Part shown: positions 35,263 through 44,411 of the stretch, piece by piece | How the letters are laid out: every line of letters starts with the position of its first letter | How positions within the stretch are numbered: position 1 is the first letter of the stretch | The notes under the pieces: model-generated | Database searches by the model: none | The model's input: the letters and a program-made list of their open reading frames with translations, nothing else | What the model was told of the DNA's origin: nothing | Source: Sphaerisporangium rufum | GTDB taxonomy: Bacteria; Actinomycetota; Actinomycetes; Streptosporangiales; Streptosporangiaceae | Assembly: GCF_016863395.1 (NCBI RefSeq) | Contig: NZ_BOOU01000053.1 | Coordinates: forward strand, 62,001-126,000 | Reading direction: 5' to 3' | DNA length: 64,000 nucleotides | Program-made: the position numbers and the translations under genes

Positions 35263-35661
35263 ATGGCGTTTTTCCGTCCGAGTGTGAGCCGGGAGGCGGA
35301 GGTCAGGCACCACGCCGACCAGGAGGTCGGGAACAGCTTCCCGCGGCTGCTGGAGAAGGCCCGCGAGGCGGAGCACGCGCTGCGCGCCGCCCAGGCGGCA
35401 CAGGTGCCCGATGACGAGCTTCGCGCGGCCGGGCTGGCGTTCGACCGGGCGCTGACCGACGCGCTGCGCGCCGCCGAGGCGGCCCGGCGCGCGGCGTTCG
35501 GGATCAAGGCGTACGACGACCGCATCCGGCGGCGCAAGGGGGTGGCCACCCCGCACGGCGCCATGTGGGACGCCGAGGTGAGCCGGCTGCGCACGCTGCG
35601 CGAGGAGCACCGGCTGACCGGCATCGCGCGCGTGCCGCGGCCGATGCCCGCCGCGGGCTGA
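35263..35661 (+). CDS. Uncharacterised 132-aa coiled-coil protein
   Basis: No family recognised. Residues about 15-80 are a long, charged, Ala/Glu/Arg-rich helix (predicted coiled coil); the C-terminus is basic and Pro/Arg-rich. No signal peptide or membrane segment. ATG 35263 with AAAGGGCAGG upstream and a TACGCT -10-like box near 35205. It ends before a strong bidirectional terminator. Confidence 0.6.
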   Translation: MAFFRPSVSREAEVRHHADQEVGNSFPRLLEKAREAEHALRAAQAAQVPDDELRAAGLAFDRALTDALRAAEAARRAAFGIKAYDDRIRRRKGVATPHGAMWDAEVSRLRTLREEHRLTGIARVPRPMPAAG

Positions 35662-35670
35662 ACACGGGAC

Positions 35671-35698
35671 GGGCGGCCTCCCGCACGGGAGGCCGCCC
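35671..35698. terminator. Bidirectional hairpin terminator
   Basis: GGGCGGCCTCCC (35671-35682) and GGGAGGCCGCCC (35687-35698) pair perfectly around GCAC. It sits between the convergent 132-aa and sigma-factor genes, 10 and 14 bp from their stops, and can end both transcripts. Confidence 0.8.
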
Positions 35699-35711
35699 GA
35701 TCACGTGGCGG

Positions 35712-37142
35712 TCAGCTGGCCCAGTCGAGCAGCGGACGGGTGTTGCTCGGGTGGCGCAGCTTGGACAGCGACTCCTTCTCGAGCTGGCGGATGCGCTCAC
35801 GGGTCAGGCCGAGATGCTTGCCGATCTCGTCCAGCGTGTGCGGCTTGCCGTCCACCAGACCGAAGCGCAGGGCCATGATCTTCGCCTCGCGCGGGGTGAG
35901 GTTGCCGAGCACCCCGCGCAGCTCGGCCCCAAGCAGCTGCCGGTCGACGACCTCCGAGGCCTCCGGGGCGTCGACGTCCTCGATGAGGTCGCCGATGGTC
36001 GTCTCGCCGTCCTCGCCGATGGTGGCGTTCAGGCTGATCGGCTGGCGGCTGGTGCGCAGCAGCTCCTCGATCTGGTCGGGCGTCTTGTCCAGCTCGACCG
36101 CCAGCTCCTCGGGAGTGGGCTCCCGGCCGAGCCGCTGGTGCATGTCGCGCTCGATCCGCGAGAGCTTGGACAGCATCTCCAGCACGTGCACCGGCAGCCG
36201 GATCGTGCGGGCCGAGTCGGCGAAGCCGCGCTGGATGGCCTGGCGGATCCACCACATGGCGTAGGTCGAGAACTTGTAACCCTTGGAGTAGTCGAACTTC
36301 TCCACGGCCCGGATGAGCCCGAGGTTGCCCTCCTGGACCACGTCGAGCAGGGCCATGCCCCGGTCGGTGTACTTCTTGGCGACCGAGACGACGAGGCGGA
36401 GGTTGGCCTCCAGCATGTGGTCCTTGGCGCGGCGACCGTCCTCGACCACGCACGCCAGGTCGGCGCGCCGCTCGGCGCTGAGCCGCTCGGTCTCCAGCTT
36501 GTGCTCGGCGTACAGGCCGGCCTCGATGCGCTTGGCCAGCTCGACCTCCTCGGCGGCGGTCAGCAGGGTGCGCCGGCCGATCGACTTGAGGTAGGTGTGC
36601 ACCGAGTCGCCCATGACCGAGGACTGGTCGTCCAGGTCGAGGGTCTCCTCCTGCAGATCGGCCTCGGTCGGCTCCTCCCAGGCGTCGGCCTCGGGGGAGC
36701 CGTCGGGACGGGCGGGGGCCGGCCGGGCGGCGGGGTCAGCCGCGGCGCGACGGGCGGCGGCGCCGCGGGCGCGCACGCCGGACGGCGTCTCGGCGGTGCC
36801 GCTGGTGGTGCCGCTGGTGGTGACCGTGGCGGTCCCGGCGGCCCGTCGTGCGGTGGTCTTGCCGTGGGTCTTGGTCGTCACTGTCGTGCTCTTACGGCTC
36901 TTTCCCGCCCGTCCGGCGGCGCGTGGCTCGGTCTCGGCGTCGGCACCCAGCCGCACGCCGGCCTCGGTCAGCTCGCGCACGATCGAACGGCCCTTCGCCG
37001 GGCCCACGTGCGCAGCGGTGAACGCCTCGCGCAGCTCCGCGAGGGACAGGTGACCTTGCGCTCGGGCGCGGTCGAGGACCTGGGCGAGGGAGGCCTGGGG
37101 CGCCTCGCGCTCGGTGGTGGTAGCCAGGGCGGTTCGGGGCAT
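35712..37142 (-). CDS. RNA polymerase sigma factor, RpoD/SigA family
   Basis: 476 aa sigma-70. A region-1.1-like domain (about 20-70, LDRARAQGHLSLAELREAFTAAHVGPAKGRSIVRELTEAGVRL) is followed by a long Thr/Ala/Arg-rich linker. Then region 1.2 (DSVHTYLKSIGRRTLLTAAEEVELAKRIEAG), 2.1-2.4 (DHMLEANLRLVVSVAKKY ... YAMWWIRQAIQRGFADSARTIRLPVH), 3 and 4.2 (TRERIRQLEKESLSKLRHP). It recognises ordinary -35/-10 promoters. Several residues differ from the Streptomyces HrdB pattern (for example QRGFADSARTIRLPVHVLE), so it may be a second, group-2 factor rather than the primary one. ATG 37142 follows GGAGGTG. Confidence 0.88.
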   Translation of the reverse strand: MPRTALATTTEREAPQASLAQVLDRARAQGHLSLAELREAFTAAHVGPAKGRSIVRELTEAGVRLGADAETEPRAAGRAGKSRKSTTVTTKTHGKTTARRAAGTATVTTSGTTSGTAETPSGVRARGAAARRAAADPAARPAPARPDGSPEADAWEEPTEADLQEETLDLDDQSSVMGDSVHTYLKSIGRRTLLTAAEEVELAKRIEAGLYAEHKLETERLSAERRADLACVVEDGRRAKDHMLEANLRLVVSVAKKYTDRGMALLDVVQEGNLGLIRAVEKFDYSKGYKFSTYAMWWIRQAIQRGFADSARTIRLPVHVLEMLSKLSRIERDMHQRLGREPTPEELAVELDKTPDQIEELLRTSRQPISLNATIGEDGETTIGDLIEDVDAPEASEVVDRQLLGAELRGVLGNLTPREAKIMALRFGLVDGKPHTLDEIGKHLGLTRERIRQLEKESLSKLRHPSNTRPLLDWAS

Positions 37143-37346
37143 GAGCACACCTCCTCCGTCACGGAGTCGTCTTGTCCGGTTCATGGGATGGCGCGGCGGG
37201 TCGGCGTCCGGCGCCAGTATCAATAACGTCGTGGCGCGGTTTTTGTTCCCGGGTATCCTCCGGCCGCCGCAGGTCGTCCTCCTCATCGTCTCACCTGTCG
37301 TCGCTGGTTCTCCGCTCCCTGCCCCGGATCCGGGCCCTGACACGGC

Positions 37347-37378
37347 CGGAGGCGGGCCGCCACTGCGGCCCGCCTCCG
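37347..37378 (-). terminator. Hairpin terminator
   Basis: CGGAGGCGGGCCGC (37347-37360) and GCGGCCCGCCTCCG (37365-37378) pair perfectly over 14 bp around CACT. It lies 60 bp downstream of the 120-aa gene (leftward) and upstream of the sigma-factor gene, so it isolates the latter from read-through. Confidence 0.75.
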
Positions 37379-37437
37379 CGGGGTCGTCGTCCGGCGCGTC
37401 CGGCGCGCCCGTCCTGGCTCGTGCGCCGCCCGGCCGG

Positions 37438-37800
37438 CTACTTGGTGGGCTTGGCGGTCGGCTTGGCCTCCGGGGTGAGGACGGGCATGGGCAGCGGCTC
37501 GGCCTGCTCCATCCGGCGCTCGGTCCAGTGCTCGGCGACCTTGAGCGGGTCGGGGTTCATGTTGTGGTCCTCGGCGACGATCTCGCTGGGCGCGCGGGTG
37601 GGCTCGGCGTTCTTGTCGACCGGGCCGGGAATCTGGCCCGGGGCCTCGCCGGGCCGCGGGGTGGTCGCCCCGCCGACCTGGCCGACCTGCGCGGTGGTGT
37701 CGACCCGGCCCGACGCGGCGGCCAGCGCGACCGAGACGCCGCCAGCGAGGACCACACCGGTCACTCCGGCACAGATCCACATCTTTCGGGTTGGGTTCAT
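37438..37800 (-). CDS. Predicted secreted or membrane-anchored protein
   Basis: 120 aa. A basic N-terminus (MNPTRKMW) and hydrophobic stretch ICAGVTGVVLAGGVSVALAAASG form a signal peptide or anchor. The rest is a Pro/Glu-rich chain with a short helical part (NPDPLKVAEHWTERRMEQAEPL), and ends in a PTAKPTK tail. No family recognised. ATG 37800 has GGAAGG nine bases upstream. Followed by the terminator at 37347-37378. Confidence 0.7.
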   Translation of the reverse strand: MNPTRKMWICAGVTGVVLAGGVSVALAAASGRVDTTAQVGQVGGATTPRPGEAPGQIPGPVDKNAEPTRAPSEIVAEDHNMNPDPLKVAEHWTERRMEQAEPLPMPVLTPEAKPTAKPTK

Positions 37801-37880
37801 CGAGGTTTCCTTCCTAGCTCCATCTGTCCCCTATGACGAGCGATGGGGACATAAGGTTCCCCTGTGCCGGGCCATTGTGG

Positions 37881-39074
37881 TCAAGAAACCTCTGCTGTGC
37901 TGGCAAACCGTGAAATATCACGACGAATCTGGACGATGTCGGGCTTGCCGTTGGGCAGCAGTGGCAAGCGGTCGACCACCATCAGCGCGCGGGGCGCCGC
38001 GTACGCGGGCAGGCCGGCCTTCACCAGGGCCCGCAGCCCGGGCAGCGACGGGGGAGCGGCCGGGTCGGCCGGCACGACGACCGCGACCACCTCCTCGCCC
38101 CAGTCCGGATGGGGCCGCCCGACCACCACCGCCTCGCGCACGGCGGGGTCGCCGGCCAGCACGCCCGCCACCGCGCCGGCCGTCACCTTGCGGCCGCCGG
38201 TGTTGATCACGTCGTCCGCGCGGCCGCTCACCCGCAGCCGGCCGCCGGCCACCACGCCGAGGTCGGCGGTGCGGAACCAGCCGTCCGGCCGGGCGGCCGC
38301 GGTCAGGTCGGGACGCAGCCGGTAGCCCGTGAACAGCACCGGGCCGCGGATCATGATCCGCCCGTCGCCCGGTCCGGCCGCCACCTCCACGCCGTCGAGC
38401 GGGACGCCGTCGTAGACGCACCCGCCGCAGGTCTCGCTCATCCCGTAGGTGGTGACCACCCGTCCGCCCGCGCGCCGGGCCGCCGCCAGCAGGCCGGGCG
38501 GGGCGGCGGCGCCGCCGAGCAGCACGGTGCGGAACCGCGACAGGTCGGCGCCGTGGTCGATCAGCCGGCGCAGCTGGGTCGGCACCAGCGACACGTGATC
38601 GGCGCCCGCCGCCGCCACCGCGGCCGGGGAGAAGCCGGGGTGGATCAGCGGCTCGGACCCGGCGAGCAGCGAGCGGACCAGCACCTGCAGCCCGGAGACG
38701 TGCGAGGGGGGCAGGCAGCACAGCCACCGCTCGCCAGGCCCGGCCGACAGCCGCCGCAGCGAGGCAGCCGCGGCGGCCGACAGCGCGGCGGCCGACAGCT
38801 CCACGCCCTTGGGCGGCCCGGTGGACCCGCTGGTGGTGATGACCACCGCGGTGCCGGCGCCGGCCGGCACCCCGTCCGGGACGGTCCGGGTGCCCTCCGC
38901 GGTGACCAGGTGAGTGGGGCGCACGGCCGCCAGCACGTCCCGCAGCGCGGGCGCGGGCAGGTCGGGATCGAGCGGGACGATCGCCGGGCCGTCATCGTGC
39001 AGCGCCCGGCGGACCAGGTCGAACAGGGGCGGACCCGCAGGCAGGACCACCGCGTGCACAGGTCGCTCACTCAC
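37881..39074 (-). CDS. menE: o-Succinylbenzoate-CoA ligase
   Basis: 397 aa acyl-adenylating enzyme. AMP-binding core VITTSGSTGPPKGVE, YGMSETCGG, WFRTADLG and GRADDVINTGGRKV; the C-terminal lysine is in PLLPNGKPD. The compact size and the divergent menD identify it as MenE, which activates OSB for ring closure in menaquinone synthesis, rather than a fatty acyl ligase. Start GTG 39074 is 7 nt after a leftward TAACCT -10 box (39087-39082), so leaderless. In the classical (not futalosine) menaquinone pathway. Confidence 0.88.
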   Translation of the reverse strand: MSERPVHAVVLPAGPPLFDLVRRALHDDGPAIVPLDPDLPAPALRDVLAAVRPTHLVTAEGTRTVPDGVPAGAGTAVVITTSGSTGPPKGVELSAAALSAAAAASLRRLSAGPGERWLCCLPPSHVSGLQVLVRSLLAGSEPLIHPGFSPAAVAAAGADHVSLVPTQLRRLIDHGADLSRFRTVLLGGAAAPPGLLAAARRAGGRVVTTYGMSETCGGCVYDGVPLDGVEVAAGPGDGRIMIRGPVLFTGYRLRPDLTAAARPDGWFRTADLGVVAGGRLRVSGRADDVINTGGRKVTAGAVAGVLAGDPAVREAVVVGRPHPDWGEEVVAVVVPADPAAPPSLPGLRALVKAGLPAYAAPRALMVVDRLPLLPNGKPDIVQIRRDISRFASTAEVS

Positions 39075-39263
39075 GGTCGTAAGGTTAGTCCCGTTGGACT
39101 GCGCCCCCGCGCGGGCCGGGTGGCGCAGGCGAGTGAGGAGCGAGAGTGACCCTGAGCACCGTCGACTGTTCCGCTTCCCGCGCCGTCCCTAGATGAGGCC
39201 CGTCTCCGGCGTCACGCGCGCGCGCGTTCTCCGGCCGGCCCCCCGGCCGGTGGAGGGGGGCAG

Positions 39264-40919
39264 GTGAATCCGGCGACCGCGTTCTGCGGCGTGCTCGTCG
39301 ACGAGCTGGTGCGCTGCGGCCTGACCGACATCGTGCTCGCGCCCGGTTCGCGGTCGGCGCCGCTGGCGATCGCCGCGCACGGCGACCCGCGGGTGCGGCT
39401 GCACGTGCGCGTCGACGAGCGGTCGGCCGCGTTCCTGGCGATCGGGCTGGCCCGCCGGTCCGAGCGGCCGGTCGCGGTGGTGTGCACCAGCGGCACCGCG
39501 GCGGCGAACTTCCACCCGGCGGTGATCGAGGCGCACGAGGCCGGCGTCCCGCTGCTGGTGCTGACCGCCGACCGGCCGCCGGAGCTGCGCGGCACCGGGG
39601 CCAGCCAGACCATCGACCAGCTCAAGCTGTACGGCTCGGCGGTGCGCTGGTTCGCCGAGGCCGGGGTGCCCGAGGACCGTCCCGGCCAGGTGGCCTACTG
39701 GCGCTCGCTGGCCGGTCGCGCCTACCAGCGGGCCCTCGGCCCGGGCGACCCCGGGCCGGTGCACCTGAACCTGGCCTTCCGCGAGCCGCTGATCCCCGAC
39801 GGCGACACCACCTGGTGCGAGCCGCTGGAGACCGGCGTCACCGGGCCGTGGGTGCGGGTGCGCGTCGCGCCGTCGTCGGCGGGCCTGCACGTGCCGCCCA
39901 CCCGGCGCGGCGTGCTGGTGGTGGGCGACGGCGCGGTCAACGTGCGGCGCTACGTCGCGGCGGCGGGCATGGCGGGGTGGCCGGTCCTGTCGGAGCCCAG
40001 CGGCGGCGGCCGGTACGGGGATCACGCGATCTCCGCCTACCATTTCCTGCTCGGCACCCCGGGGTTCGCCGAGGCGCACCGGCCGGACGTGGTGGTCACC
40101 CTGGGCCGGCCCAGCCTGTCCCGCCCGTTGCTGGCCTGGCTGCGGCACGCTCCCGAGCACATCGTGGTCACCTCCGCGCCGGCCCGCTGGCCGGATCCCA
40201 CCCGCTCGGTCACCCAGGTCGCCGAGGCGGTGGAGATCACGGCGGCGGCCGGCGACGACGGCTGGCTGCGTGCCTGGCGGTCCGCCGACGCCGCCGCCCG
40301 GGAGGCGGTGGACGCCGTGCTCGACGGCTCGCCGCTGAGCGAGCCGCGGCTGGCGCGCGACCTGGCCGACGCGCTGCCCAACAACGCGCTGCTGTTCTGC
40401 GGCTCCTCCATGCCCATCCGCGATCTCGACCAGGCGATGCGCCCGCGGCGGGGCCTGCGGCTGATGGCCAACCGCGGCGCCTCCGGCATCGACGGCCTGG
40501 TGTCCACCGCGCTCGGCGCGGCGCTGGCGCACAACGGCCCTTCCTACGCGCTGCTCGGCGACCTCACCCTGCTGCACGACCAGAACGGCCTGATCCTCGG
40601 CCCGCGCGAGCCCCGCCCGGACCTGTGCCTGGTGGTGGCCAACAACGACGGTGGCGGCATCTTCTCGCTGCTGCCGCAGGCGGCGCTGCCCGACTCCTTC
40701 GAGCGGGTCTTCGGCACCCCGCACGGGGTGGACCTGGCGAGCGTGGCGGCGGCCACCGGCACCCCGCACACCCTGCTGGATTCGGCCGCCGGCCTGTCCA
40801 AGGCGATCAGGGGCGAGGGCGTGCGGATCGTGGAGGCGCGCACCGACCGGGCGGAGAACGCGCGGGTGCACGCGGAGATGCGCGAGGCGGCGCAGGCGGC
40901 GGTGCGCGCGCTCGGCTAG
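39264..40919 (+). CDS. menD: SEPHCHC synthase
   Basis: 551 aa ThDP-dependent enzyme joining isochorismate and 2-oxoglutarate in menaquinone synthesis. N-terminal TPP domain: VLAPGSRSAPLAIAAHGDP and HVRVDERSAAFLAIGLARRS (conserved Glu); VVCTSGTAAANFHPAVIEA; RPPELRGTGASQTIDQ; C-terminal metal/TPP site GDLTLLHDQNGL and VVANNDGGGIFSLLPQA. The full set is diagnostic of MenD. GTG 39264 has GGAGG about ten bases upstream. Divergent from menE with a 189-bp shared promoter region. Confidence 0.95.
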   Translation: MNPATAFCGVLVDELVRCGLTDIVLAPGSRSAPLAIAAHGDPRVRLHVRVDERSAAFLAIGLARRSERPVAVVCTSGTAAANFHPAVIEAHEAGVPLLVLTADRPPELRGTGASQTIDQLKLYGSAVRWFAEAGVPEDRPGQVAYWRSLAGRAYQRALGPGDPGPVHLNLAFREPLIPDGDTTWCEPLETGVTGPWVRVRVAPSSAGLHVPPTRRGVLVVGDGAVNVRRYVAAAGMAGWPVLSEPSGGGRYGDHAISAYHFLLGTPGFAEAHRPDVVVTLGRPSLSRPLLAWLRHAPEHIVVTSAPARWPDPTRSVTQVAEAVEITAAAGDDGWLRAWRSADAAAREAVDAVLDGSPLSEPRLARDLADALPNNALLFCGSSMPIRDLDQAMRPRRGLRLMANRGASGIDGLVSTALGAALAHNGPSYALLGDLTLLHDQNGLILGPREPRPDLCLVVANNDGGGIFSLLPQAALPDSFERVFGTPHGVDLASVAAATGTPHTLLDSAAGLSKAIRGEGVRIVEARTDRAENARVHAEMREAAQAAVRALG

Positions 40920-40946
40920 GTCATTCGCCGCAATAGGGTGGTGGCC

Positions 40947-41618
40947 ATGCATGTCGAGGAATGGCTCCAGGCGATCCCCCCGGTGTGGATCTGTGTCATC
41001 GTCGGCGTCGTCATCGGCGTGGAGAGCCTCGGCATCCCGCTGCCCGGCGAGGTGGTCCTGGTCAGCGCCGCGCTGATGTCGGCGCAGCACGTGGTCAGCC
41101 CGGTGTGGGTGGGCGTGTGCGCCAGCGTGGGCGCCATCATCGGCGACTCGATCGGGTACGCCATCGGCCGCAAGGGCGGGCAACCGCTGTTCGACCGCCT
41201 CGGCCGGCGTTTCCCCAAGCACTTCGGGCCCGAGCACATCGCCAGGGCGCAGCGGGTCTTCGACCGGTACGGCATGTGGACGGTGTTCTTCGGCCGGTTC
41301 GTGGCGCTGCTGCGCATCCTGGCCGGCCCGCTGGCCGGCGCGCTGCGCATGCCGTACTGGCGCTTTCTGGTGGCCAACGTGCTCGGTGGCATCCTGTGGG
41401 CCGGCGGCACCACCGCGGTGATCTACTATCTCGGCATCGTGGCCGAGCGCTGGCTCAAGGGGTTCTCCTGGGTCGGCCTGGTCGTGGCGTTGCTGGTCGG
41501 CCTGGGCACGACCCTCTACATCAAGCGCAAGGCCCTGCGGGCGGCCGGCGAGAGCCCCGTGCCGGGCCCGGACCCGGAGGACGGTCAGCGTTCGATCAGC
41601 GTGACCTCCAGCGAGTAG
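40947..41618 (+). CDS. DedA family membrane protein
   Basis: 223 aa, five to six transmembrane helices. The DedA/SNARE-associated signature is complete: GESLGIPLPGEVVLVSAA-type first loop (ESLGIPLPGEVVL), GDSIGYAIGRKGG, and FGRFVALLRILAGPLAGALRMPYWRF. DedA proteins take part in undecaprenyl-phosphate or phospholipid recycling and membrane potential homeostasis. ATG 40947 chosen over GTG 40938; AGGGTGG is just upstream. The 3-prime end overlaps the convergent GntR gene by 34 nt. Confidence 0.88.
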   Translation: MHVEEWLQAIPPVWICVIVGVVIGVESLGIPLPGEVVLVSAALMSAQHVVSPVWVGVCASVGAIIGDSIGYAIGRKGGQPLFDRLGRRFPKHFGPEHIARAQRVFDRYGMWTVFFGRFVALLRILAGPLAGALRMPYWRFLVANVLGGILWAGGTTAVIYYLGIVAERWLKGFSWVGLVVALLVGLGTTLYIKRKALRAAGESPVPGPDPEDGQRSISVTSSE

Positions 41619-42325
41619 TGCGAGGCGCGGTAGACATGCGAGCCGTGCTCGACGGCGCGCCCCTGGTCGTCGTACCCGGTGCGGGTCATGGTGAGCAGCG
41701 GCGCGCCGCGGCGCTCGTCCAGCAGGCGCGCCTCGGCCGGGGTGGCCGACCGCGCGCCGATGCGCTGGCTGGCCACCCGCATGCGCACCCCGCCGGTGCG
41801 CAGCAGCTCGTACAGGCCGTGCTCCTCCAGCGCCTGGGGGGTGAGCGCGGCGAGCCCGGCGGGCAGCCAGTTGTGCAGCAGGGCCAGCGGCTCGCCCGCC
41901 GCGTAGCGCACCCGCTCGAGTTCGAGGACCTCGGCGCCCGGTGCCAGGCCGAGCACGCCCGCCACCTCCTCGCCGGCCGGTACCGGCCGTAGCGAGATCA
42001 CCCGGGTGGTCGGCGTCTGGCCGGCCAGGCGCAGGTCGTCGTAGAGACTGGTCAGCTTGACCGAGCGCTTCACCTGGCCGTGCACGACCTGGGTGCCGAC
42101 GCCGCGCTTGCGCACCAGCAGGCCCTTGTCCACGAGATACTGGATGGCCTGGCGGATGGTGGGGCGGGACAGGCCGAGCCGGTCGGCGAGCAGGATCTCG
42201 TTGTCCAGCCGCGCGCCGGGCGCCAGGTCGCCGCGCCGGATGGCCTCGGAGATCTGCTCGGCGACCTGGAAGTAGAGCGGCACCGGGCTCGACCGGTCGA
42301 GCGCGATGTCGAACCCTGTGCTCAT
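41585..42325 (-). CDS. GntR/HutC-type regulator with UTRA domain
   Basis: 246 aa. Winged HTH PLYFQVAEQISEAIRRGDLAPGARLDNEILLADRLGLSRPTIRQAIQYLVDKGLLVRKRGVGTQVV (15-80), then a UTRA effector domain (VLELERVRYAAGEPLALLHNWLP ... RIGARSATPAEARLLDERRGAPLLTMTRTGYDDQGRAVEHGSHVYRASHYSLEVTL). Such proteins repress sugar, histidine or phosphonate catabolic genes until an effector binds. No catabolic partner lies alongside; the targets are elsewhere or include itself. Confidence 0.88.
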   Translation of the reverse strand: MSTGFDIALDRSSPVPLYFQVAEQISEAIRRGDLAPGARLDNEILLADRLGLSRPTIRQAIQYLVDKGLLVRKRGVGTQVVHGQVKRSVKLTSLYDDLRLAGQTPTTRVISLRPVPAGEEVAGVLGLAPGAEVLELERVRYAAGEPLALLHNWLPAGLAALTPQALEEHGLYELLRTGGVRMRVASQRIGARSATPAEARLLDERRGAPLLTMTRTGYDDQGRAVEHGSHVYRASHYSLEVTLIER

Positions 42326-42419
42326 GCCCGCTCCCGGCGCCGAGGTGATCCGCTGATCCGACGAGATTAGCGGACGTCAGAATGTCCTGACAAATGTTGA
42401 CACCAGGGAAAGTGTGCTG

Positions 42420-43142
42420 TCAGGCATGGCTGATATCCGGGGAATCCGGGGAAGGAGTCCGGACGGCGCGGGCGCCGAGGTAGGCGTCCAGGGCGGCGGC
42501 GCCGGCGAGCATGGCCCGGCCCTGGGCGGCCAGCCGCGCGTGCCAGTCGCGCAGGGTCGACTCCAGCGGGACGACCCCGCCGGCCGCGCGGACCTGGGCG
42601 ATCAGCGGGGCGATCTGCGCCAGCAGGTAGCCGCCCCGCCGGAGCTGGTGGGCCAGCCGGACGTCCCGCACGTCGGCGGCGCTGTAGACCCGGTAGCCCG
42701 TCCGCGGGTCGCGGCGCGGCCGGACCAGCCCGGCGCCCTCCCACTTGCGCAGGGTGGCCGGCCGGATGCCGAGCCGTCCGGCCAGCGGTCCGATGAACGT
42801 CTCGCCGCGCTCGGCGGGCACCGGCGCCAGGTCGCCGAGCGCGGCCTGCACGGCCTGCAGGGTGCGGCGGTCGTCGAGCAGCCGGCAGTGGCTCTCGTCG
42901 ATGATCCGCAGCGCGTCCTCGGCGGCGTCCCGGTTCACCGCCTGCATGATCGACGTGGCCGTGCGGTGGCCGTGCGCGCGCGCCAGGGTGAGGAAGGCGC
43001 GCAGGGCCTGCGCGTGCAGCGGGGTGTAGGTGCGGTAGCCGTGGACGGTGCGGCCGGCGACGGGCAGGATGCCCGCCTCCTCATAGTTGCGGACGGCCTG
43101 GGGGGACAGGCCGTGCTCGCGCGCCAGATCCACCGGTCTCAT
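42420..43142 (-). CDS. Double-MerR regulator (TioE-like)
   Basis: 240 aa with two MerR-type HTH domains: VDLAREHGLSPQAVRNYEEAGILPVAGRTVHGYRTYT (4-40) and FIGPLAGRLGIRPATLRKWEGAGLVRPRRDPRTGYRVYSAADVRDVRLAHQLRRGGYLL (about 115-175). TioE-type regulators have this tandem arrangement. No metal-binding cysteines. It is divergent from the erythromycin-esterase homologue and a perfect 18-bp dyad lies between them, so the pair is likely a sensor and its drug-modifying target. Confidence 0.8.
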   Translation of the reverse strand: MRPVDLAREHGLSPQAVRNYEEAGILPVAGRTVHGYRTYTPLHAQALRAFLTLARAHGHRTATSIMQAVNRDAAEDALRIIDESHCRLLDDRRTLQAVQAALGDLAPVPAERGETFIGPLAGRLGIRPATLRKWEGAGLVRPRRDPRTGYRVYSAADVRDVRLAHQLRRGGYLLAQIAPLIAQVRAAGGVVPLESTLRDWHARLAAQGRAMLAGAAALDAYLGARAVRTPSPDSPDISHA

Positions 43143-43211
43143 GGCTGCCCCGCTGTTTGAGGGTTCTCACGACAATAACTGCTCAATACGCTGGCAAGTT
43201 TACACCGTATG

Positions 43212-43229
43212 TTCAACGATAGCGTTGAA
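43212..43229. promoter_or_regulatory. Dyad TTCAACG-N4-CGTTGAA
   Basis: TTCAACG (43212-43218) and CGTTGAA (43223-43229) form a perfect 7-bp inverted repeat directly before the esterase ATG at 43233. It is the likely operator of the divergent double-MerR protein. Confidence 0.55.
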
Positions 43230-43232
43230 GGT

Positions 43233-44411
43233 ATGGACATCACGGACATGGCGCGGCCGCTCGACGGCGCGGGAATCTCGGCGTTCCTCCGGTCGCTGCC
43301 CGCCCGGCCCCTGCTGCTCGGCCTGGGAGAGGCCAGGCACTTCGTGGCCGAGTTGGGGGAGACGCGCAACGAGATCTTCCGGCACCTCGTCGAACACGAG
43401 GGGTACCGGTCGTTCGCCATCGAGAGCGACTGCCTGATGGGCCTGGTGGTGGATGACTACGTCACCGGGGGTGCGGGCACGCTCGACGACGTCATGGCGC
43501 GCGGCTTCAGCCACCGCTTCGGCACCGCACCGGCCAACCGCGAGCTCGTCCGCTGGATGCGGGCCTATAACCAGGAGCACGAGGAGAAGGTCCGCTTCTT
43601 CGGGTTCGACGGCCCGCTGGAGTACTGGGCGGCGAGCCCGCGCCAGGCGCTCACCGCGCTACGCGCCCTGCTCGACGGGCCGCTGGTGGACGCGGTGGTG
43701 ACCGAGGAGACCTTGGAGACGTTGCTGGGCCCGGACGAGCGGTGGTCCGACGAGGCCACCGTCATGGATCCGTCCCGGTCGATCGGCCGGTCCGCCCAGG
43801 CCCGGCGGCTGCGGCTGATCGCCGACGAGCTGGTGGCCTTGCTGGAGACGCAGGCGCCGCGGCTCGCCGCCCCGGAGCGGGCGCGGGCCGAGTTGTACGG
43901 GCGCACCGCCGTCGGCCTGCTCCGCTACCATCACTGGCTGGCCGACGCCTCCCCGGTGCGGATGAGCCATCTGTCGGCGCTGCGGGACGCGATGATGGCC
44001 GGCAACCTGCGTGCCGTCGCCGAGCACGGCCCGGCCCTGGTCTTCGGGCACAACCTGCACTTGCAGCGGCCCCCGAGCCGCATGCCGCTCGGCGACCTGC
44101 GGCTGGAGTGGTGGAGCGCCGGGGCGATCATCGCGGCGCACCTGGGCGACCGGTACGCCTACCTGGCCTCGGCGTTCGGCACGGTCGGCGAGGACGCCCC
44201 GCCCCCCGGCAGCCTGGAGGGCATGCTGTCCACCCTCCCCTGGGAGCGCGCGGTGGTCGACGCCCGCCGGCTGGCCGCGGCCGTCAAGGCGCCCGACCCG
44301 CGCGTCTCCCGCGATTTCGCGTACTTCCCGATCGATCCCGCCGGGCTCGACATGATGGACGGCGTCGTCTTCCTCCGGCGAGCGGCCGGGATCGCGCCTT
44401 TTCCGTCGTGA
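43233..44411 (+). CDS. Erythromycin-esterase family protein
   Basis: 392 aa. LLGLGEARHFVAELGETRNEIFRHLVEHEGYRSFAIESDC carries the family glutamate and histidine; FFGFDGPLEYW, VFGHNLHLQRP and GDRYAYLASAFGTVG are further Ere-family motifs. EreA/EreB hydrolyse the macrolactone ring of macrolides; distant homologues like this act on unknown cyclic esters or amides. ATG 43233 is used, with GAAGG upstream; ATG 43209 lies inside the putative promoter. Regulation is likely by the adjacent double-MerR protein. Confidence 0.78.
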   Translation: MDITDMARPLDGAGISAFLRSLPARPLLLGLGEARHFVAELGETRNEIFRHLVEHEGYRSFAIESDCLMGLVVDDYVTGGAGTLDDVMARGFSHRFGTAPANRELVRWMRAYNQEHEEKVRFFGFDGPLEYWAASPRQALTALRALLDGPLVDAVVTEETLETLLGPDERWSDEATVMDPSRSIGRSAQARRLRLIADELVALLETQAPRLAAPERARAELYGRTAVGLLRYHHWLADASPVRMSHLSALRDAMMAGNLRAVAEHGPALVFGHNLHLQRPPSRMPLGDLRLEWWSAGAIIAAHLGDRYAYLASAFGTVGEDAPPPGSLEGMLSTLPWERAVVDARRLAAAVKAPDPRVSRDFAYFPIDPAGLDMMDGVVFLRRAAGIAPFPS

